A DNA stretch of 64,000 nt from Laburnicola sp. R22_1 (taxonomy: Eukaryota; Ascomycota; Dothideomycetes; Pleosporales; Didymosphaeriaceae), in the NCBI GenBank assembly GCA_014281115.1, contig JACONQ010000011.1, positions 2,542,001-2,606,000 of the forward strand, read 5' to 3'. The position numbers and the translations under genes were made by a program. Positions 47,682 to 59,879 of the stretch are shown piece by piece. Each line of letters begins with the position of its first letter. Position 1 is the first letter of the stretch. Below the pieces are notes generated by a model that searched no databases, was not told the DNA's origin, and was given only the letters and a program-made list of their open reading frames with translations.

Positions 47682-47721
47682 GTACGATACACGGGTAAGG
47701 TTAGAAAATTTCGAGAAATAA

Positions 47722-48181
47722 ATTTTTTATTTTAAGGTGCCAAAACAAAGAGCAGGAGCGTGCAAATCGGCCGTACTCTTCTAATTTGCAATTAAGGTCG
47801 TGGTCGTGTAGTTATCTACGTCGAAAGGTGGTGTGGTTGCGAAGTAAGGTCCCGATTTGGTAAGGCGCGCGAAGCGGAGGCGCTAAGCTTAGAAGAGTTC
47901 TAGCCTAAACGCGCTAAGCTAAAAAGAACCCCTACTAAATCCCTAGTTCGCAGATTTTTATTCTAAGGTGCAAAGTATAGAGCAAGGGCATGCGAAATAA
48001 ATATACTCTTCTAATTTTTAATTAAGGTTATGGTTGTGTAGTTACCTACGTTAAAAGGTAGTATGGTTGTAAAGTGAGGTCCCAATTTAGTAAGGTGTGG
48101 GGCTAAGCTAAAAAGAGTTCTGGCCTAAACGCGCTAAGCTAAGAAGAGTCCCTTCTAATCTCTAATACGCGACGCGTTTTT
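47722..48181 (+). repeat. Pair of 231-bp direct repeats at the head of unit B
   Basis: Same arrangement as at 25301-25760: position 47732 corresponds to 47963, again a 231-bp period. Ends about 30 bp before the giant frame. Confidence 0.85.
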
Positions 48182-48210
48182 AATTCTAGCGTGACCCTAT
48201 AGCTTATAAT

Positions 48211-51200
48211 ATGCTAGGAGGAAGACTAAAAAAGTATCTTACGGCCAAAGCTAAGGCTAAGGCAAAGCGGAGACATAATTACAAAGAATACTTGCGTAGA
48301 AAGGACCGCTCTTTCTAGTATATAGCTCGCCCCAACTTTATCTACTACGAACCTACACTTCTAGGCGCTCTAACTACTACCTACCCAGACCTTAGTCTTT
48401 GACTTAGCGCTAATATTTCTATTCCTCGCAACCCTCTTATCTAGCCAGATAAGTTGCTAGAAGGCGAGGATGTATATAGAGCACTATCTCCTCTCGTATC
48501 GCTAGTAGTAGACAATATAGAGGCCGCAATAGTTATTAGTTAACTCTATATAAGCGATAGGGAATAGACAAACGAGCGTATTAAGTATAAACAACGTATA
48601 CTGCAATAGATAAAGAACAGAAATACAAGAACTACTAGTATTTTACTTAAGATATAGGCTAGAACTACGCAAGTACGTACAAGCGCAGATAAAGTTCTAG
48701 AGCACTTAGAGAATATAGAAAGGCATGCAGAACTAAATAGCGATAGTATTTATAGTATAGTAGGCCAGAGTTATGCTATTAAGAGCAGTAACCTGCAGCG
48801 ATCGTCTATAGCGCCTATTACTAAGGATTTGGCTACTATAAAAGAACTCTTTATTATAAACACTTGTAGTGTTAGCTATATATTAATACCCACTTTAGTA
48901 AGAGCTACTAATACTTCTCTAGAGGCTCTAAACAGCCCATAAAGCTAGTGCAGCGTCTCTTTAGTTTGGTTAAGTGGCCAACGTAAGACCTTCCCAGCCT
49001 AGAGCAACACACTACTCTCTTAGGTTAAACCTATATTTAGATAAGCGTCTAAGGGCAGTAACGCGCCGCAGCTAGTGTAGCTAACTCCTAGCCATAGCAC
49101 TCCTCCACCACTACCCCTATTAATTAATTATAGCACACCTCGCCTGCCATAGCTGTCTAATAGTAGTAATACTTAGCTAGCTGCGTAAGGAACACTAGCT
49201 ACTATGTCTCCCTTACTATTCGCCCGCCCTAGTAATGTGCTTAGCTTACGCGCTGTTTGAGCAGCGTTGCTAACGCAATTAACACCTAGAGTAGGCAGTC
49301 TACCTACTTTACCCACTAAGCGAACTGTCTATAAGCTTGCCAAGTAGCTGCGGAACTTTTAAGACTGTACCCACGAGGAGTACGCAGCAGCGGACAAACT
49401 CTACTAGGAACATTACTAGCGCCCTAACATACACTCTGTATGCTTATTGTTTAAGGAGATTACGCACCTGCTTTGCGGAGTGCATAATAGGGGAACGCCT
49501 CTTCTAGATATTCTTAGCAACCTAAAGCTAATGCAACCCTCTAGTCTGCCTAAGAGCTTAGACCTAAAGGCTGCGTTTGAGGGCACAAGTCCTATTGCTT
49601 TCCCTAAAGACGTTGGCACGCCTAATAAGAAGCTGCCCTATAACCTCTGCCTCTAATAGCACTATAATAGTAGCAGAAAAGGACGTGCTACTAAGGTTAG
49701 GTTTGATGTAGATAGTGTGTGCTGCTTTTCTAGCAGTCTAGCGTTTGCCTAGAATGGCATTGACTGGCACCCTTAAGCGCATTTTATCCTAAACCTAGAC
49801 GTAGATATATATTTTAGCCTTATAGTGTCTGCGTATAATTATTGTAACGACCTAGCGATAAGGAACCTGCCGCTATATAAGATCCCTTATTACTGCTTTA
49901 GTTCTATTGTAGGCAGTATTAAGTTACTGCTAATATTCGTCTTCTTCCCAGAACTTCACTTTAAAAGCTAGTACGAGCATAGTACTTACCTAAGCAAGTA
50001 AGACTAACAGCTCTGGCTAGATGCTATGCTGCTCCTAGCCATTAGCAAAACTATAAATGACTTGACCCTAGCGTCGTATCTTCTCGCCTCTAAGGACAAT
50101 GCTAGTAGGAGAGTAACTGCGGTGTTGGCAGAGATATTAAAGCGAAAAGAAAGCGTGTGGGAGCAGCTCTTAGCGTATAGGCTACAGCACTAGCACCTTA
50201 ATTTGCTATAGACTACTGTCCTCAAACGGATTACTAAAAACTCTGGCTTGGATCGCTTTAACAACGCTACCTTATTCGTGCATGCAAAGAACACTAAGCT
50301 TGCACACATAATAGGCGACTTGACTAGTACGTACGGACGCTGGGAATAGGCCTGGGCAGAAGCTACTAATCCGCAATTCTACAGCAAAGATCGCACCTAC
50401 GTAGACCTTGCCAAGACAGTCACATTAGAGGACTATGCCTACCTGTACAACGTGGTCCCAGCCGAGTTCGAGGCCGAGACTTTTCTCTAGAAGCGCTGCT
50501 GCCTAGAGTCCTATGCCCGCACGCGCGTAAAGCTGCTGGAAGACAGCAAATAGGCTAGAGGGAGTCCGCAGGTAACCACCTACCCCTGGGCCACTATAAG
50601 AGATATAATGGGCTAGACGCTATTCGCAGTGCCATATAGGCAGGAGAATATGGATGGACTAGTGTACTTACAGTTCTACACAAATATTAAGACACTATTT
50701 AATAACTCTAAGGTGTACGTGTTTAACAACAAGGCAGTAGAGAATCTGGCGCTAGATCCTAGCTACATCCGCTCGCTGCAGTAGTAGGGTGGAGGTGCTA
50801 CCTTTTCTAAGAACGTCTGTAAGGGCTCCTACCTCCACAGCAAAGGCCGTGCATTCTCCAACCTTAGAGACAACTAGCGGCAATCGTACGGGATCTAGGA
50901 AGAGCATCGAATTTCTCTCACTATAATAGATGAGATTTGTGAGCAATAGCGTGCGTGGGATCTCTACAACGACAGCATCGACGACGTCTGCTCGCCGCTT
51001 CCGTACTACGTCGTACCATCGCAGGAGCTATTCGGCTTTCTCCGCGCACAAATTAACAAGTACTGTTTTTTATTTAAGTATACGCTCGCGTATACTGCCT
51101 GGATGTACTCGCTTCCTAAGACCATAGTGATAATAATCGCGCTGCAAGCGCTCTAGTTCTGCTACAGCAGCAGCTTACTATACAGAGAGTCGCTACTATA

Positions 51201-52632
51201 TAAGGATTGCTAGAAATAGAGGCATGGGCAGGATCTTGTTGTAAAAGAGGGCCTTAGCATATAGGAGACGCTGGAGAGGTGCGGTATAGGCTAGTTCCTG
51301 CCCAAGTTTAGCTAGGTAACCAGGCGGCTGGCATAGCCATATGGCGATAATATACTTATTAGGAACTTATTAATGCATGCTAAGTACAAGCGCTAGTAGA
51401 GAGCAGTTAAGGACCTGTGGGACGTGTTTGTCCGGTTTAACCAGGCAATAGGCTAGTACTAGTAGTACAATATACAGCAGCACCCCTAGCTGCTCTAAAA
51501 GTGGCTAGAGTATTTATATGCGCTTAGCTTAGAGCAATTTAATGCCAATATGTAGTTATTAATGCTGGCCGCCCACAAGAGCTATTCTAAGCTGTCGCTA
51601 GCTGCGCTTAGGTAGGACGGCAATATAACGTTCTGCTATAAGGAAATAAAACGCATATTTCTAGAAGAGGGTGCGGTTGCGCCGCTACACCTAGTTATAG
51701 GGAACAAGATGCGCTTCTCTATAGTAGATAAGCTGCTAGACTTTCTGTTTCTCTAGGACAACAAGTAAGAGCGTGTAGGATGGGGAGGCAGACCCTATTA
51801 TCTTATTCTATAGAAGAGCTTTGAGTTTGTAAAGAGCTAGCTAGGCTACTAGTAGGCAAGCAGGTGGCTAGACAAGTTCTTCTACCTTGTCTACTTAACG
51901 CATTAGATCCTGCCCTACCTATTAAATAAGTTATTGATCGCGTTTACAAAAGAAAGCCGCACGCAAAGCTTAATAGGGCGAATAATATGGTTTTTGGCTA
52001 TGTTTGTAGATTCTAGCATAGTTGCTTTGCTATTTAAAGAACCGCCTAGGATAGTCTTTAATCTTATCTACTAAGCGCACTAATACGCTGGTTAAGTAGG
52101 CGTATACAATTAGGCATAGAAGATAGCAATGCTAACTAAGGCGTGTAGAAAGAGGGGGCTGCTAATACTAGGCTAGGATAAGATAGTAGAGCATTAGATT
52201 GCCAGCTAGACAAGCGCTAGCACAAAGGAATTCCTACCTATATAGGAGCAAGGGATGCCTCCAACCCTATTAATATGAGAGAGGATTAGAGGCCTAAGTC
52301 TAGATAAGCTAGACGCGCTAATAGTAGCGTTTACTTAAGAGCAAGGAGCTATAGTCTAAGAAATAGAGACTTGTGTAGAGGCCTCTCTAATAGCGGTTGC
52401 AATGTCTTTAGAGAAGCTAAGTATTGCCTAATATTCTAAGTAGGCTAGAGAGGAGCGAAGCGAAAGCGGCAGTATATTTGTACCCTCTATTAATAGCAAC
52501 TAAATACGTCGCAAAATAGAAAAGCAGCGCTATAAGAGAGTGCTCTTAAGGTTTAAACATATCTACTAGGCTTAATAGCATCTTATAAAAGTAAGGCTAT
52601 ATAAAACTATATAATATATTTACTCTTAGTAC
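48211..52632 (+). pseudogene. Giant orphan protein gene, unit B copy
   Basis: ATG 48211 to TAG 52630-52632 is one register of 1,474 codons; no frameshift seen, only RIP-type stops, and an earlier TAA at 52612 is probably a mutated Gln. The protein is basic at both ends. The longest stop-free stretch is 49447-49653 (EITHLLCGVHNRGTPLLDIL and on). Shared with unit A throughout. The absence of frameshifts in both copies shows it was a real long protein before RIP. No domain recognised. Confidence 0.72.
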
Positions 52633-52814
52633 TAGATAGAAAATTTACTTAATGTTATAAAGTGAAAAGGTAAAAGATAATTAGTAAGTTTTCGTATAAT
52701 TATTCTTGGCCGCATTCTTACTAACTAGCCTATATTTAGTTAGTTCCTTCTATAGCCCACTTCTTTTCTCTTTGCGGAAACGCGACTAGTGGTGTTGTAT
52801 AGCGGTTTGCAGTT

Positions 52815-53575
52815 ACTTAAACTAGACTTATTATTAACCCTAGGCCTGCCTATGTCCCACATATAAGGCTCTCCTTTGGCTCTTCTATATTGGCGATGTT
52901 ATACCACAAGCTTAACCGCAAGTAGAGGCTGCTGCTGCCGCTTAAGCTGCGCCAAGGTCGTTGTCCTAATAAGCTTCCTAACATAGCCTGTGGCGGTTAT
53001 AATGGCTAGGGCCATATATACTCTAAGTCTACACTAAATCTTTTTATGTACCTATGTTTCTATAGTAAAGGATGAGCGGAATTCTTTATTACGCTTAACC
53101 TATTTAAATGTATAGTGGGTAAAGCCTCCACGCTATAATAGATAGTAAATGCGTTGCACGCCTTAATAGGGCTAGCCCTCTTTAGCAGAGGGTGCAATAA
53201 GGTGTAAACAGGCCTAGTAGGGGGAGCCGCACTATGCTTTGTGGATCCTTTGGGCATAGTGGCTAGCCTAGTACGCGGCGGGTCTTTTTGGGGCATAGGT
53301 GGAGGATACTAGTGTTGTGCAGCTGAATGCCTACTACGTATCCACGGCCGAAGGTGTAGAAATGCTAACAGCGCGCATAGAAGGCACCCTAGAGTTGTAA
53401 GAACGAGTCTAATTACTAGTACTATAGACGTTATAGAGTGTGTAGAGGTAGAGATAACATCTGGTCCTACTAAAGATATGGTTCGGGCGTGGGAAAATAG
53501 TAGGTTATATAGGTGGTCTTTATTAACAATAAGGATAACAATTGTAACTAAGTAATGGGTAATAAAACTAGGAAG
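52815..53575 (+). pseudogene. Hypothetical frame 2 of unit B
   Basis: Counterpart of 36330-37090. Conserved pieces: LSFGSSILAMLYHKLNRK, IVNALHALIGLALFSRGCNK, GGSFWGIGGG, DVIECVEVEITSGPTKDM. One Trp codon that is a stop in unit A is still TGG here (GSFWG), which supports the RIP reading. Confidence 0.35.
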
Positions 53576-54402
53576 CGGTTATGTATTACTATATATTGCG
53601 GCGTTAGAGTCTTATTGCTAGAAAAGTTAAGGGAAGACTAGCTACTATATAAGAGTGAAATAGTAACACGCTAGATCTAGTAAAAAAATATTATTTAAAT
53701 TAAGGAGCACGTTATATGTCTTACAGTTTAAATATAGTAGCCTACTATAGCACGTTAAAATCCCCTAACTCTCTTTATTCTTCTTCTTTTTTTTCGAGCG
53801 CTTATATTGCTAGCATGGCGTACAACACAGTATCTATACTAATTTCTCGTGGTTTATCTAGGAAAAGCGTATATGCAGGTAGACTTTTCGCTAGATAACA
53901 CGTTTGTATACGCATCCAAGATGGAAGGTGCAATAATAAAGGGCCTAAGGAGGGCGTAGTTGGCGCTTTTTAGGGCATAAGCCTTAGGTAGAGGCGTGGT
54001 AAGCGTTTCGGTTTGGTGGAAAAGAGGCGTGGCCGGCGGCGCCGCGAAGTCGCGGAATGGAGGCGTAGCGAGCGCGCCGTACAATTATTAGAAGCAACGC
54101 TATCTATGCTACAAAAAGTTAGTAACGCCTCTCTACCTAAGCTATAGAAGAAGGCCTTTACTGCTACATTTGCGGCTAAACATCTATACTTAGCACGTTT
54201 GCGTTATTGTACCTATAGCGGTTCTTTGTTAAAGCGCTCTTTCTATTTATCTCTTCCTAGCATCTAGTCTGTATAGTACTAATCCTCTCGCCTAGGTTAC
54301 CTGTAAATGCTAAGTCTTGCTATTACCTACTAGCGTTACTAGACCTTTCCAACCCTATTAACCGTTATCGCTACTCTTAAATCTATTATATTGTACATAG
54401 GC

Positions 54403-55342
54403 ATGTATAGCTATATAGTGCTCATAGCTATATTGCTAGCTCTGGCGAGCGTACTCCCTTTCTCTTTAGGAACAACGAGTACACTTTACATTGCAAGGAA
54501 AGCCACTCTATAAACCCTTAAGGCTTATAAGGTTAACTTAATAATATCTCACGTTAGTTCCGACTAATCCCTCTTACGCATCCTCCCCCTTAGTGTATTA
54601 ATTACTTATAGCTAGGGCTTAAGCAATAGAAATGGGTACTATAAGCACCTCTAGCATATACTGCAACACGCGGGAATAGTTATTAACATGGTAGGCATAG
54701 TATCTTTAGGCAAGATAAAGGATAGGGTGCGTTTATCTACACTTTCTTACCCCCATTACTATGGTGCTAATAGCCACAACCCGAATAGCAAAATAAAGGT
54801 TATCTAGGCGCCCTAGTGCATTAAGTCGCCATGTACGCTAAGTAGGACCTCCGCTTCTAACCCCACCTTGTGCTAATTAAGTAAGTCCTACCTTATATAG
54901 GTAGTCCCCTACACAACGCTAATAAAGTAGTGCGGGAATAAACAATATACTTAGCCATTCTCCCTAATACCCCCTTGGCTCTATTAACTAATGGATAGAC
55001 AAACTTCTAAATAGACTCTTTAACTAGATTTACTACGTGACGATTGTGCTATCTACCCTCCTGCCCAACGCTAATCCTATAGGCGACGACTGTATTAGGA
55101 CGATTGTAAATCCTAAGTACCGCGCTATTATAGAGGTAAGACGCCATAAAGGGCAGCGTATTGTACTTAGCGATATGTATCTAAACGTTAGTAAGGATAG
55201 GCTAGGTCCTAATAGGATTCACTCTACGGATATCGGGTACTAGGGCATAGCATTAGTATAGTACAAGGCTATAGTAGAGGCGGCGGGTAAGGGCCTACTA
55301 AACCTATAAGGCTTGCATGTGAGGGGCGTGTAAACTAACTAG
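54403..55342 (+). pseudogene. Secreted SGNH/GDSL-type hydrolase, unit B copy
   Basis: ATG 54403, signal peptide IVLIAILLALASVLPF. Block I (LRILPLSVLITYS) carries the same Ser-to-Leu loss as unit A. The frame changes in the middle at the same place. The C-terminal block DRLGPNRIHSTDIGY shows the catalytic Asp of DGIHP changed to Asn and Pro to Ser. More damaged than the unit A copy. Confidence 0.68.
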
Positions 55343-56300
55343 ACAGTGCAAAGCGTCGCCACATACTAGCGTCGCACGTCCTTGCCTAGAGCGTAGCCTA
55401 TATAGAGAAGTAGTAGAAGCACACTCCTTTCCTCTGCTAACTATTTCCTCCTTTCTAGATGCTTTTCCTCTACCTTTATTCCGTTAATAGCGATATAATC
55501 TATCTATCCTACTACCTACTTTATTACCCTAGCCCTAATACACTAACTAACGATAAGCATCTGCGCCACCCCACCCCTAGGGATAGTGTAGGGGTTAGGC
55601 TCCTACTCCCTTAAGGCAAAGGGGAAGCCAAAGGCAATACTAGGTGGCGCTTCTCTAGTAGTTCCTTGCCTTGGCAGGACACTTCCTATGGTGAACGTAC
55701 CACCCCCTCACAACGTAATGGTCTTAGAGGATGCTGGCACACGTAGCAACGGATGGCTACGCTTCTGGCCACGTGCCGCACGTAGGCTCAATAGATGGAT
55801 AGCGCTCCCCCTTGCGGTCACGTAGGCAAGGGGTGTATAGGCGTGCTGTTGTTTATAGTTATGTGGTAGTAGCTTAGATATTGCGTATTCTATTAGTCCC
55901 TGCCATACTAAGCACGCCACGTCAATCTTTACGTATACGCGTAGGCTGCACTACTGTATAGCTATGTGCTACTGCTTAGACTAATCTTATTATTGGCCCT
56001 AGGCTTCCTCCTAACTCGCGCTTAAGACCTTCTTCTAGGTCTTGCTTAAAAACTATCCAGCATAAGCTAGGTTGCAAGTACTAACTGCTGCTACAGCTAG
56101 AGCTAGGCCATAGCCGCCACTCTAGTATGCGCTCTATCTTAGTACGACCTGGCTGCAAAGGCTAGGGCCAAGCGTTCTTTAGATCTAAGCTAATCCCCCT
56201 TAAATGCCTTAAACGCTAGCACGTTAGCTAAAAGAGATTTTGGCAATAGATAGGGGACTCTAAAATGGCTAGATGCGTAGAAAGCGAAGCCTTAGTACCC
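55343..56300. other. Spacer with the non-collinear patch
   Basis: Counterpart of 38823-39744. The stretch about 55740-55930 differs from unit A and includes GCACACGTAGCAACGGATGG and a TAGTCCCTGCCATACTAAGC segment absent there. No gene supported. Confidence 0.4.
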
Positions 56301-56309
56301 TAAAAGGCA

Positions 56310-57530
56310 GTAATGGGTTTGCGAGCCTTATAGCGGTTGGCTCCTACTAGCCACTATATGCTAAGGGAAGGTTTTCTAAGGGCAGGTCTGCTGGAAGTAG
56401 TCGCGTTCCGCCTTAAGGTAGGTTCGGTTAAAGTAACTAGCAGGCGATAGTCCTTTTTAGGGACAGGGGGAGGGGGTCGCCTATTACGTATTTGTGAGCC
56501 AACATAGTAGAGTAGAAGAAGTAGCGCACAAAGGTAAAAGGCTACTACCAAAGCAACGAATCTGGCGATTAAGGCTATGGATAGGCCAAAGCTTATAGGA
56601 GGAGAGACGCCGTATTAAGCTGTGGTACTAACTATGGTCTAGGTTCCTATAGTAGGGTTATTGTCTATGGAAAGAAGTGTTGTAGACTTTATATATAGTA
56701 GGTAGATAAGACTAAACCTATTGCGTGTTAAAGCGGCAAAGCGCAAAGGCGCTTAGGAGGGCAGGTATAGGGTAGGAGTAGTAGAGGTGCTGCAAACAGC
56801 GTAGTTCGCTAAGATGCCTATCTACTATACGCACACCACTGTGTGTCTTATATGGCCACTAGATAGTAGTCCTTAACGCCGCACTTCTCTATTACTAAAT
56901 GCCTTATTTGCGTAGCCAATATAACGCTAGCCCCTAGTAGGAGCTACCTACGCCCTCTGCCTATATAGTTAGGAGGAGTAGTAGGGTAGGCATAGTTTCT
57001 GGCTAGGCAGCACGCCTGCATACATATATTAGCACAGCCTAGCCATATTAGCGTAAGGCTAGGTAGTGTTAGCAAAAAGTAGAAAGGGGGGTGTTTAGGT
57101 ATTGTTAGTGCTTTAGGAGTTATAGTAGAGAGAGGCGCGAGTAGTGTTTTAGACCATTAGAAACAGTAAGAGGAGAAAGGCACAGATATAATATTATAGA
57201 TAAGAAGTGTAGGCGGCGTTATACCCTAGTAGAACAGAGGTGCAGCTAGCGCGTAGGGAATGGCCTTAGCGTAGTGGTCTTACTCTAACAGTCTAGCGCC
57301 TTAACTAACAATCCCTGGGCGCCCAGTATCCTAGTAAGCTAAGCTACGGCCGAGGCATGCCTTCTCTCTATAGCCTAGGGGTGGGGAGCGTTGTTAGGGC
57401 TGCCAGGGTGGGCTGGGCCATAGGAACAGAGCGTGAGGTAGGAGGTAGGGAGCTAAGATAATAAAGTAGGAGGGTATAAACTAACTGCCTAGGTAATAGG
57501 CGTGTTGTGTGTAGACAGGCCCCTGGCTAT
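56310..57530 (+). pseudogene. Hypothetical frame 3 of unit B
   Basis: Counterpart of 39745-40965, with the same frame and RIP-type stops: TNLAIKAMDRPKLIGGETPY, LSMERSVVDFIYSR, KMPIYYTHTTVCL. No family recognised. Confidence 0.38.
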
Positions 57531-58069
57531 CCTTTTTCTTTGCCTACCTACTAACCCTAAGAGCTAAATACGTTAAGGGTATAGGTGCTTAAAATGTTAG
57601 GCCTATAACGAGCTTGTAGGCGCCTTCTTGTTTCACTACACGTACGTTTCCCTAGCCGTCTATGCGCCCATCAACCCTTGTTCTAATATTGCCGCCTTAG
57701 GATTGTTGGCCTAAACTCTACCTTCTATAGCTCTTACACATTACCTTTATAGTAGAATACACTAGGTTACTTCCCTACTAAGTGTTACTTTCTAGTTAGG
57801 TAGACTACTCACCTAGCCAATCTAAATAGAAAAGAGTAGAGGACTATATAATTCGGTATAGAGGGACGATGGCAAGAAGAGATAAGCAGCTTTATAGTAA
57901 TAAGCTTATATTTATAAGTAATAATATAGATAGAATAAGAGAAAAGGCTTAGTATTTATTCTTAATATAAGCGAGTGTAGTGAGCTACGGTACAGAATAC
58001 TACACGGCAGCGCTAAAGAGAGCGAAGGAGAAGCTAGTTTGTTAATTAAAAGAGGGGAAAGGGTAGCTA

Positions 58070-58906
58070 CTAGCTGTTGTTTAAAAAGCTAAGAGAGAAA
58101 TTAGCTACTAGGCGTGTATCCTGGCCAAAGAATATCCTAATAGCACTACTAATCGCTCCGTCTCCACAATAGGTCTTTGCCTTACTTAGTTAGAAGTATT
58201 TAATATTAGCTATACAACCCTCGTCCTTTATTATAATCCACTTAATGGCATTATTGCACAGGTTGTATACTCTTAAAGCCAGCCGCTTTATCTTCTTAAT
58301 TCCTATCTTAGTAGGCGAATAGAAATTTAGGAGGTAGGTTGCAGTAACGTGGTAATTATCCTTAAGCTAGTAGTCTTGCTTATCGTGCCTATTAGTTAGA
58401 AGATTAACAACTACACTAACACCACTATCCTCTTTAATGCCATAGGCGTCGATCTGCTCTTTTAATTATAAGCAGATGTTGTTTACGTCCTTCTTAATAT
58501 CTTCTACCCATATAAAGTTGTTATGGACCTCTGTGCTATCGCACCACGGCTTTCGGTTTAGGTATAGCTGCTTACCTAGCACCTACACTTTATTAATAAT
58601 ACCGCGAGACTTTATAGTGTCCACCTCCTGCGGCTTATAAAGTAGGATGTTGTTGTTATTATTATTGTTATTATTACTAATCTCTACACAGCAGGCGTGC
58701 GTTTATATCTAGTTGTTACAAGCGCGCATCTCCTATAATATAGGCTTGCTACTATCTTTTAGGAAGCCTAGATAATGCCCCTGGATGTATTTAGTAAAAG
58801 GCAAGAACTGCGGATCTACACTACGTGCGGGGATGGTAATAGCACGCGCTGTAACGGAGATAAGGCTCATAGCCACAGCGACGCTAGTGGTAATACTTAG
58901 CTTTAT
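58070..58906 (-). pseudogene. Small secreted protein of unknown family, unit B copy
   Basis: 279 codons, identical in length to 41502-42338 and also beginning with ATA for the lost ATG, then KLSITTSVAVAMSLISVTARA. The Asn run is encoded by AAT/AAC repeats near 58655-58680. One Cys of unit A (NNCYVT) is Tyr here (DNYHVT) and other positions differ by transitions. Internal stops are at Gln/Trp codons. Unknown function. Confidence 0.58.
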
Positions 58907-59329
58907 AGTGTAAGCGTGGGAACTTATAGTTTGTTAAGAAGGCGTCTCTGTAAGAAGGTGAATAGGATAAAGATAAATAACAAAGTGAGGACTTGCTATT
59001 TAGAGAGAGATAGATTAGAGAGCCTCTTAAATACCTTGCTACGAGTCTGCCTAGCCCCCTCCTTCTTAGGATAGACTAGACGCGGCGTTGGGCATAGTTA
59101 AGCAATTGGTGCGAGTGGCTTAGACTAGCATAGTATCTTGTGAGTAAAGGATTGCCGCGCATAGCGTTGACTAGGTTAGATATACGCTCTTAACCTTAAT
59201 AGTGTTTTTATTTGTAGGACTTATAGTATAACAATCTGCGCGCTAACTTTGACTATAAAACTAGAAAGTACGGCACTGACAGATAAGGGCTTATTACTCG
59301 TAGTTAGTATGGACGGGACGTAATAAGAG

Positions 59330-59657
59330 GCACAGGCGGCGGCGACTAAGGCGCAGGATTCTCTTACCCACGCCTTAAGCTTCTGCGGCATGTGCACGTT
59401 TACGTGGTGTAGGAGGACTTATATGGTAATAGATTAAATAGGTTAACAATCCGTCTATAAAGGATCTCTAGGGCTAGCTAGATTTGTCGTGCTTTTATAA
59501 CAGACGTATAATCCTAGGGTTTCTCTTCTCTGCAGCCAATGTCTTTACTATAGCTCCGTTACTATCTAGTAAGTCCTGCCTCGCGCCGCGTTGTAGAAGG
59601 AATTTAACCATGGCCTCTTAGTTGCGCCGCACAGCAATATGGAGGGGCGTGCCTATA
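59330..59657 (-). pseudogene. Ankyrin-repeat protein, unit B remnant
   Basis: Only the C-terminal repeat (GTPLHIAVRRN...MVKFLLQRGARQDL) and the tail are left. The N-terminal half has been removed or displaced by the segment starting at 59658. Confidence 0.62.
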
Positions 59658-59660
59658 CTA

Positions 59661-59786
59661 TGTCCCTAAACCGTACCTCTGAGGTAGGGTTAGGTTGCCC
59701 CTAGGGGCAAAGAACGGAAGCCACCCCTAATGGGAAAAGCTGGTGGGGGTCGACAGGCCTTGGCATCGCTTGCCCCTAGGGGCAAG
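59661..59786. promoter_or_regulatory. Promoter-like module 1: TGTCCCTA and two palindromes
   Basis: TGTCCCTA at 59661, a short palindrome ACCTCTGAGGT near 59675, and two perfect copies of the 16-bp palindrome TTGCCCCTAGGGGCAA (59695-59710 and 59770-59785), upstream of the ParB-like gene. Perfect dyads of this size suit a dimeric DNA-binding protein. Confidence 0.5.
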
Positions 59787-59879
59787 AGGTCTGTGCTAAG
59801 AATGCTAATTCGCGGACTCTTAACCTAATTATAAATAACCTCTTGTCTTCCTAGACACCCCTCTACCTAAACGCTCTAC

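Larger units (their letters stand above)
47683..59657 (+). repeat. Large duplicated unit B (no copia insertion, right end truncated)
   Basis: Direct-orientation copy of 25262-43087 without the retrotransposon. It ends inside the ankyrin gene at about 59657, where GTGCCTATA passes into CTATGTCCCTAAACC; unit A continues GTGCCTATTATGTC. It keeps the intact GATCC copia target at 51906-51910. Same gene order and strands as unit A. Confidence 0.85.

Noticed and set aside
53060..53296. Minus-strand frame MPQKDPPRTRL..., also at 36576
   Set aside because: Open in both copies but antisense to a plus-strand frame with better codon pattern; no start context or domain. Kept as uncertain, not annotated.
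56354..56551. Minus-strand frame with a hydrophobic start
   Set aside because: Antisense to hypothetical frame 3; the equivalent in unit A is interrupted, so it is probably a shadow.
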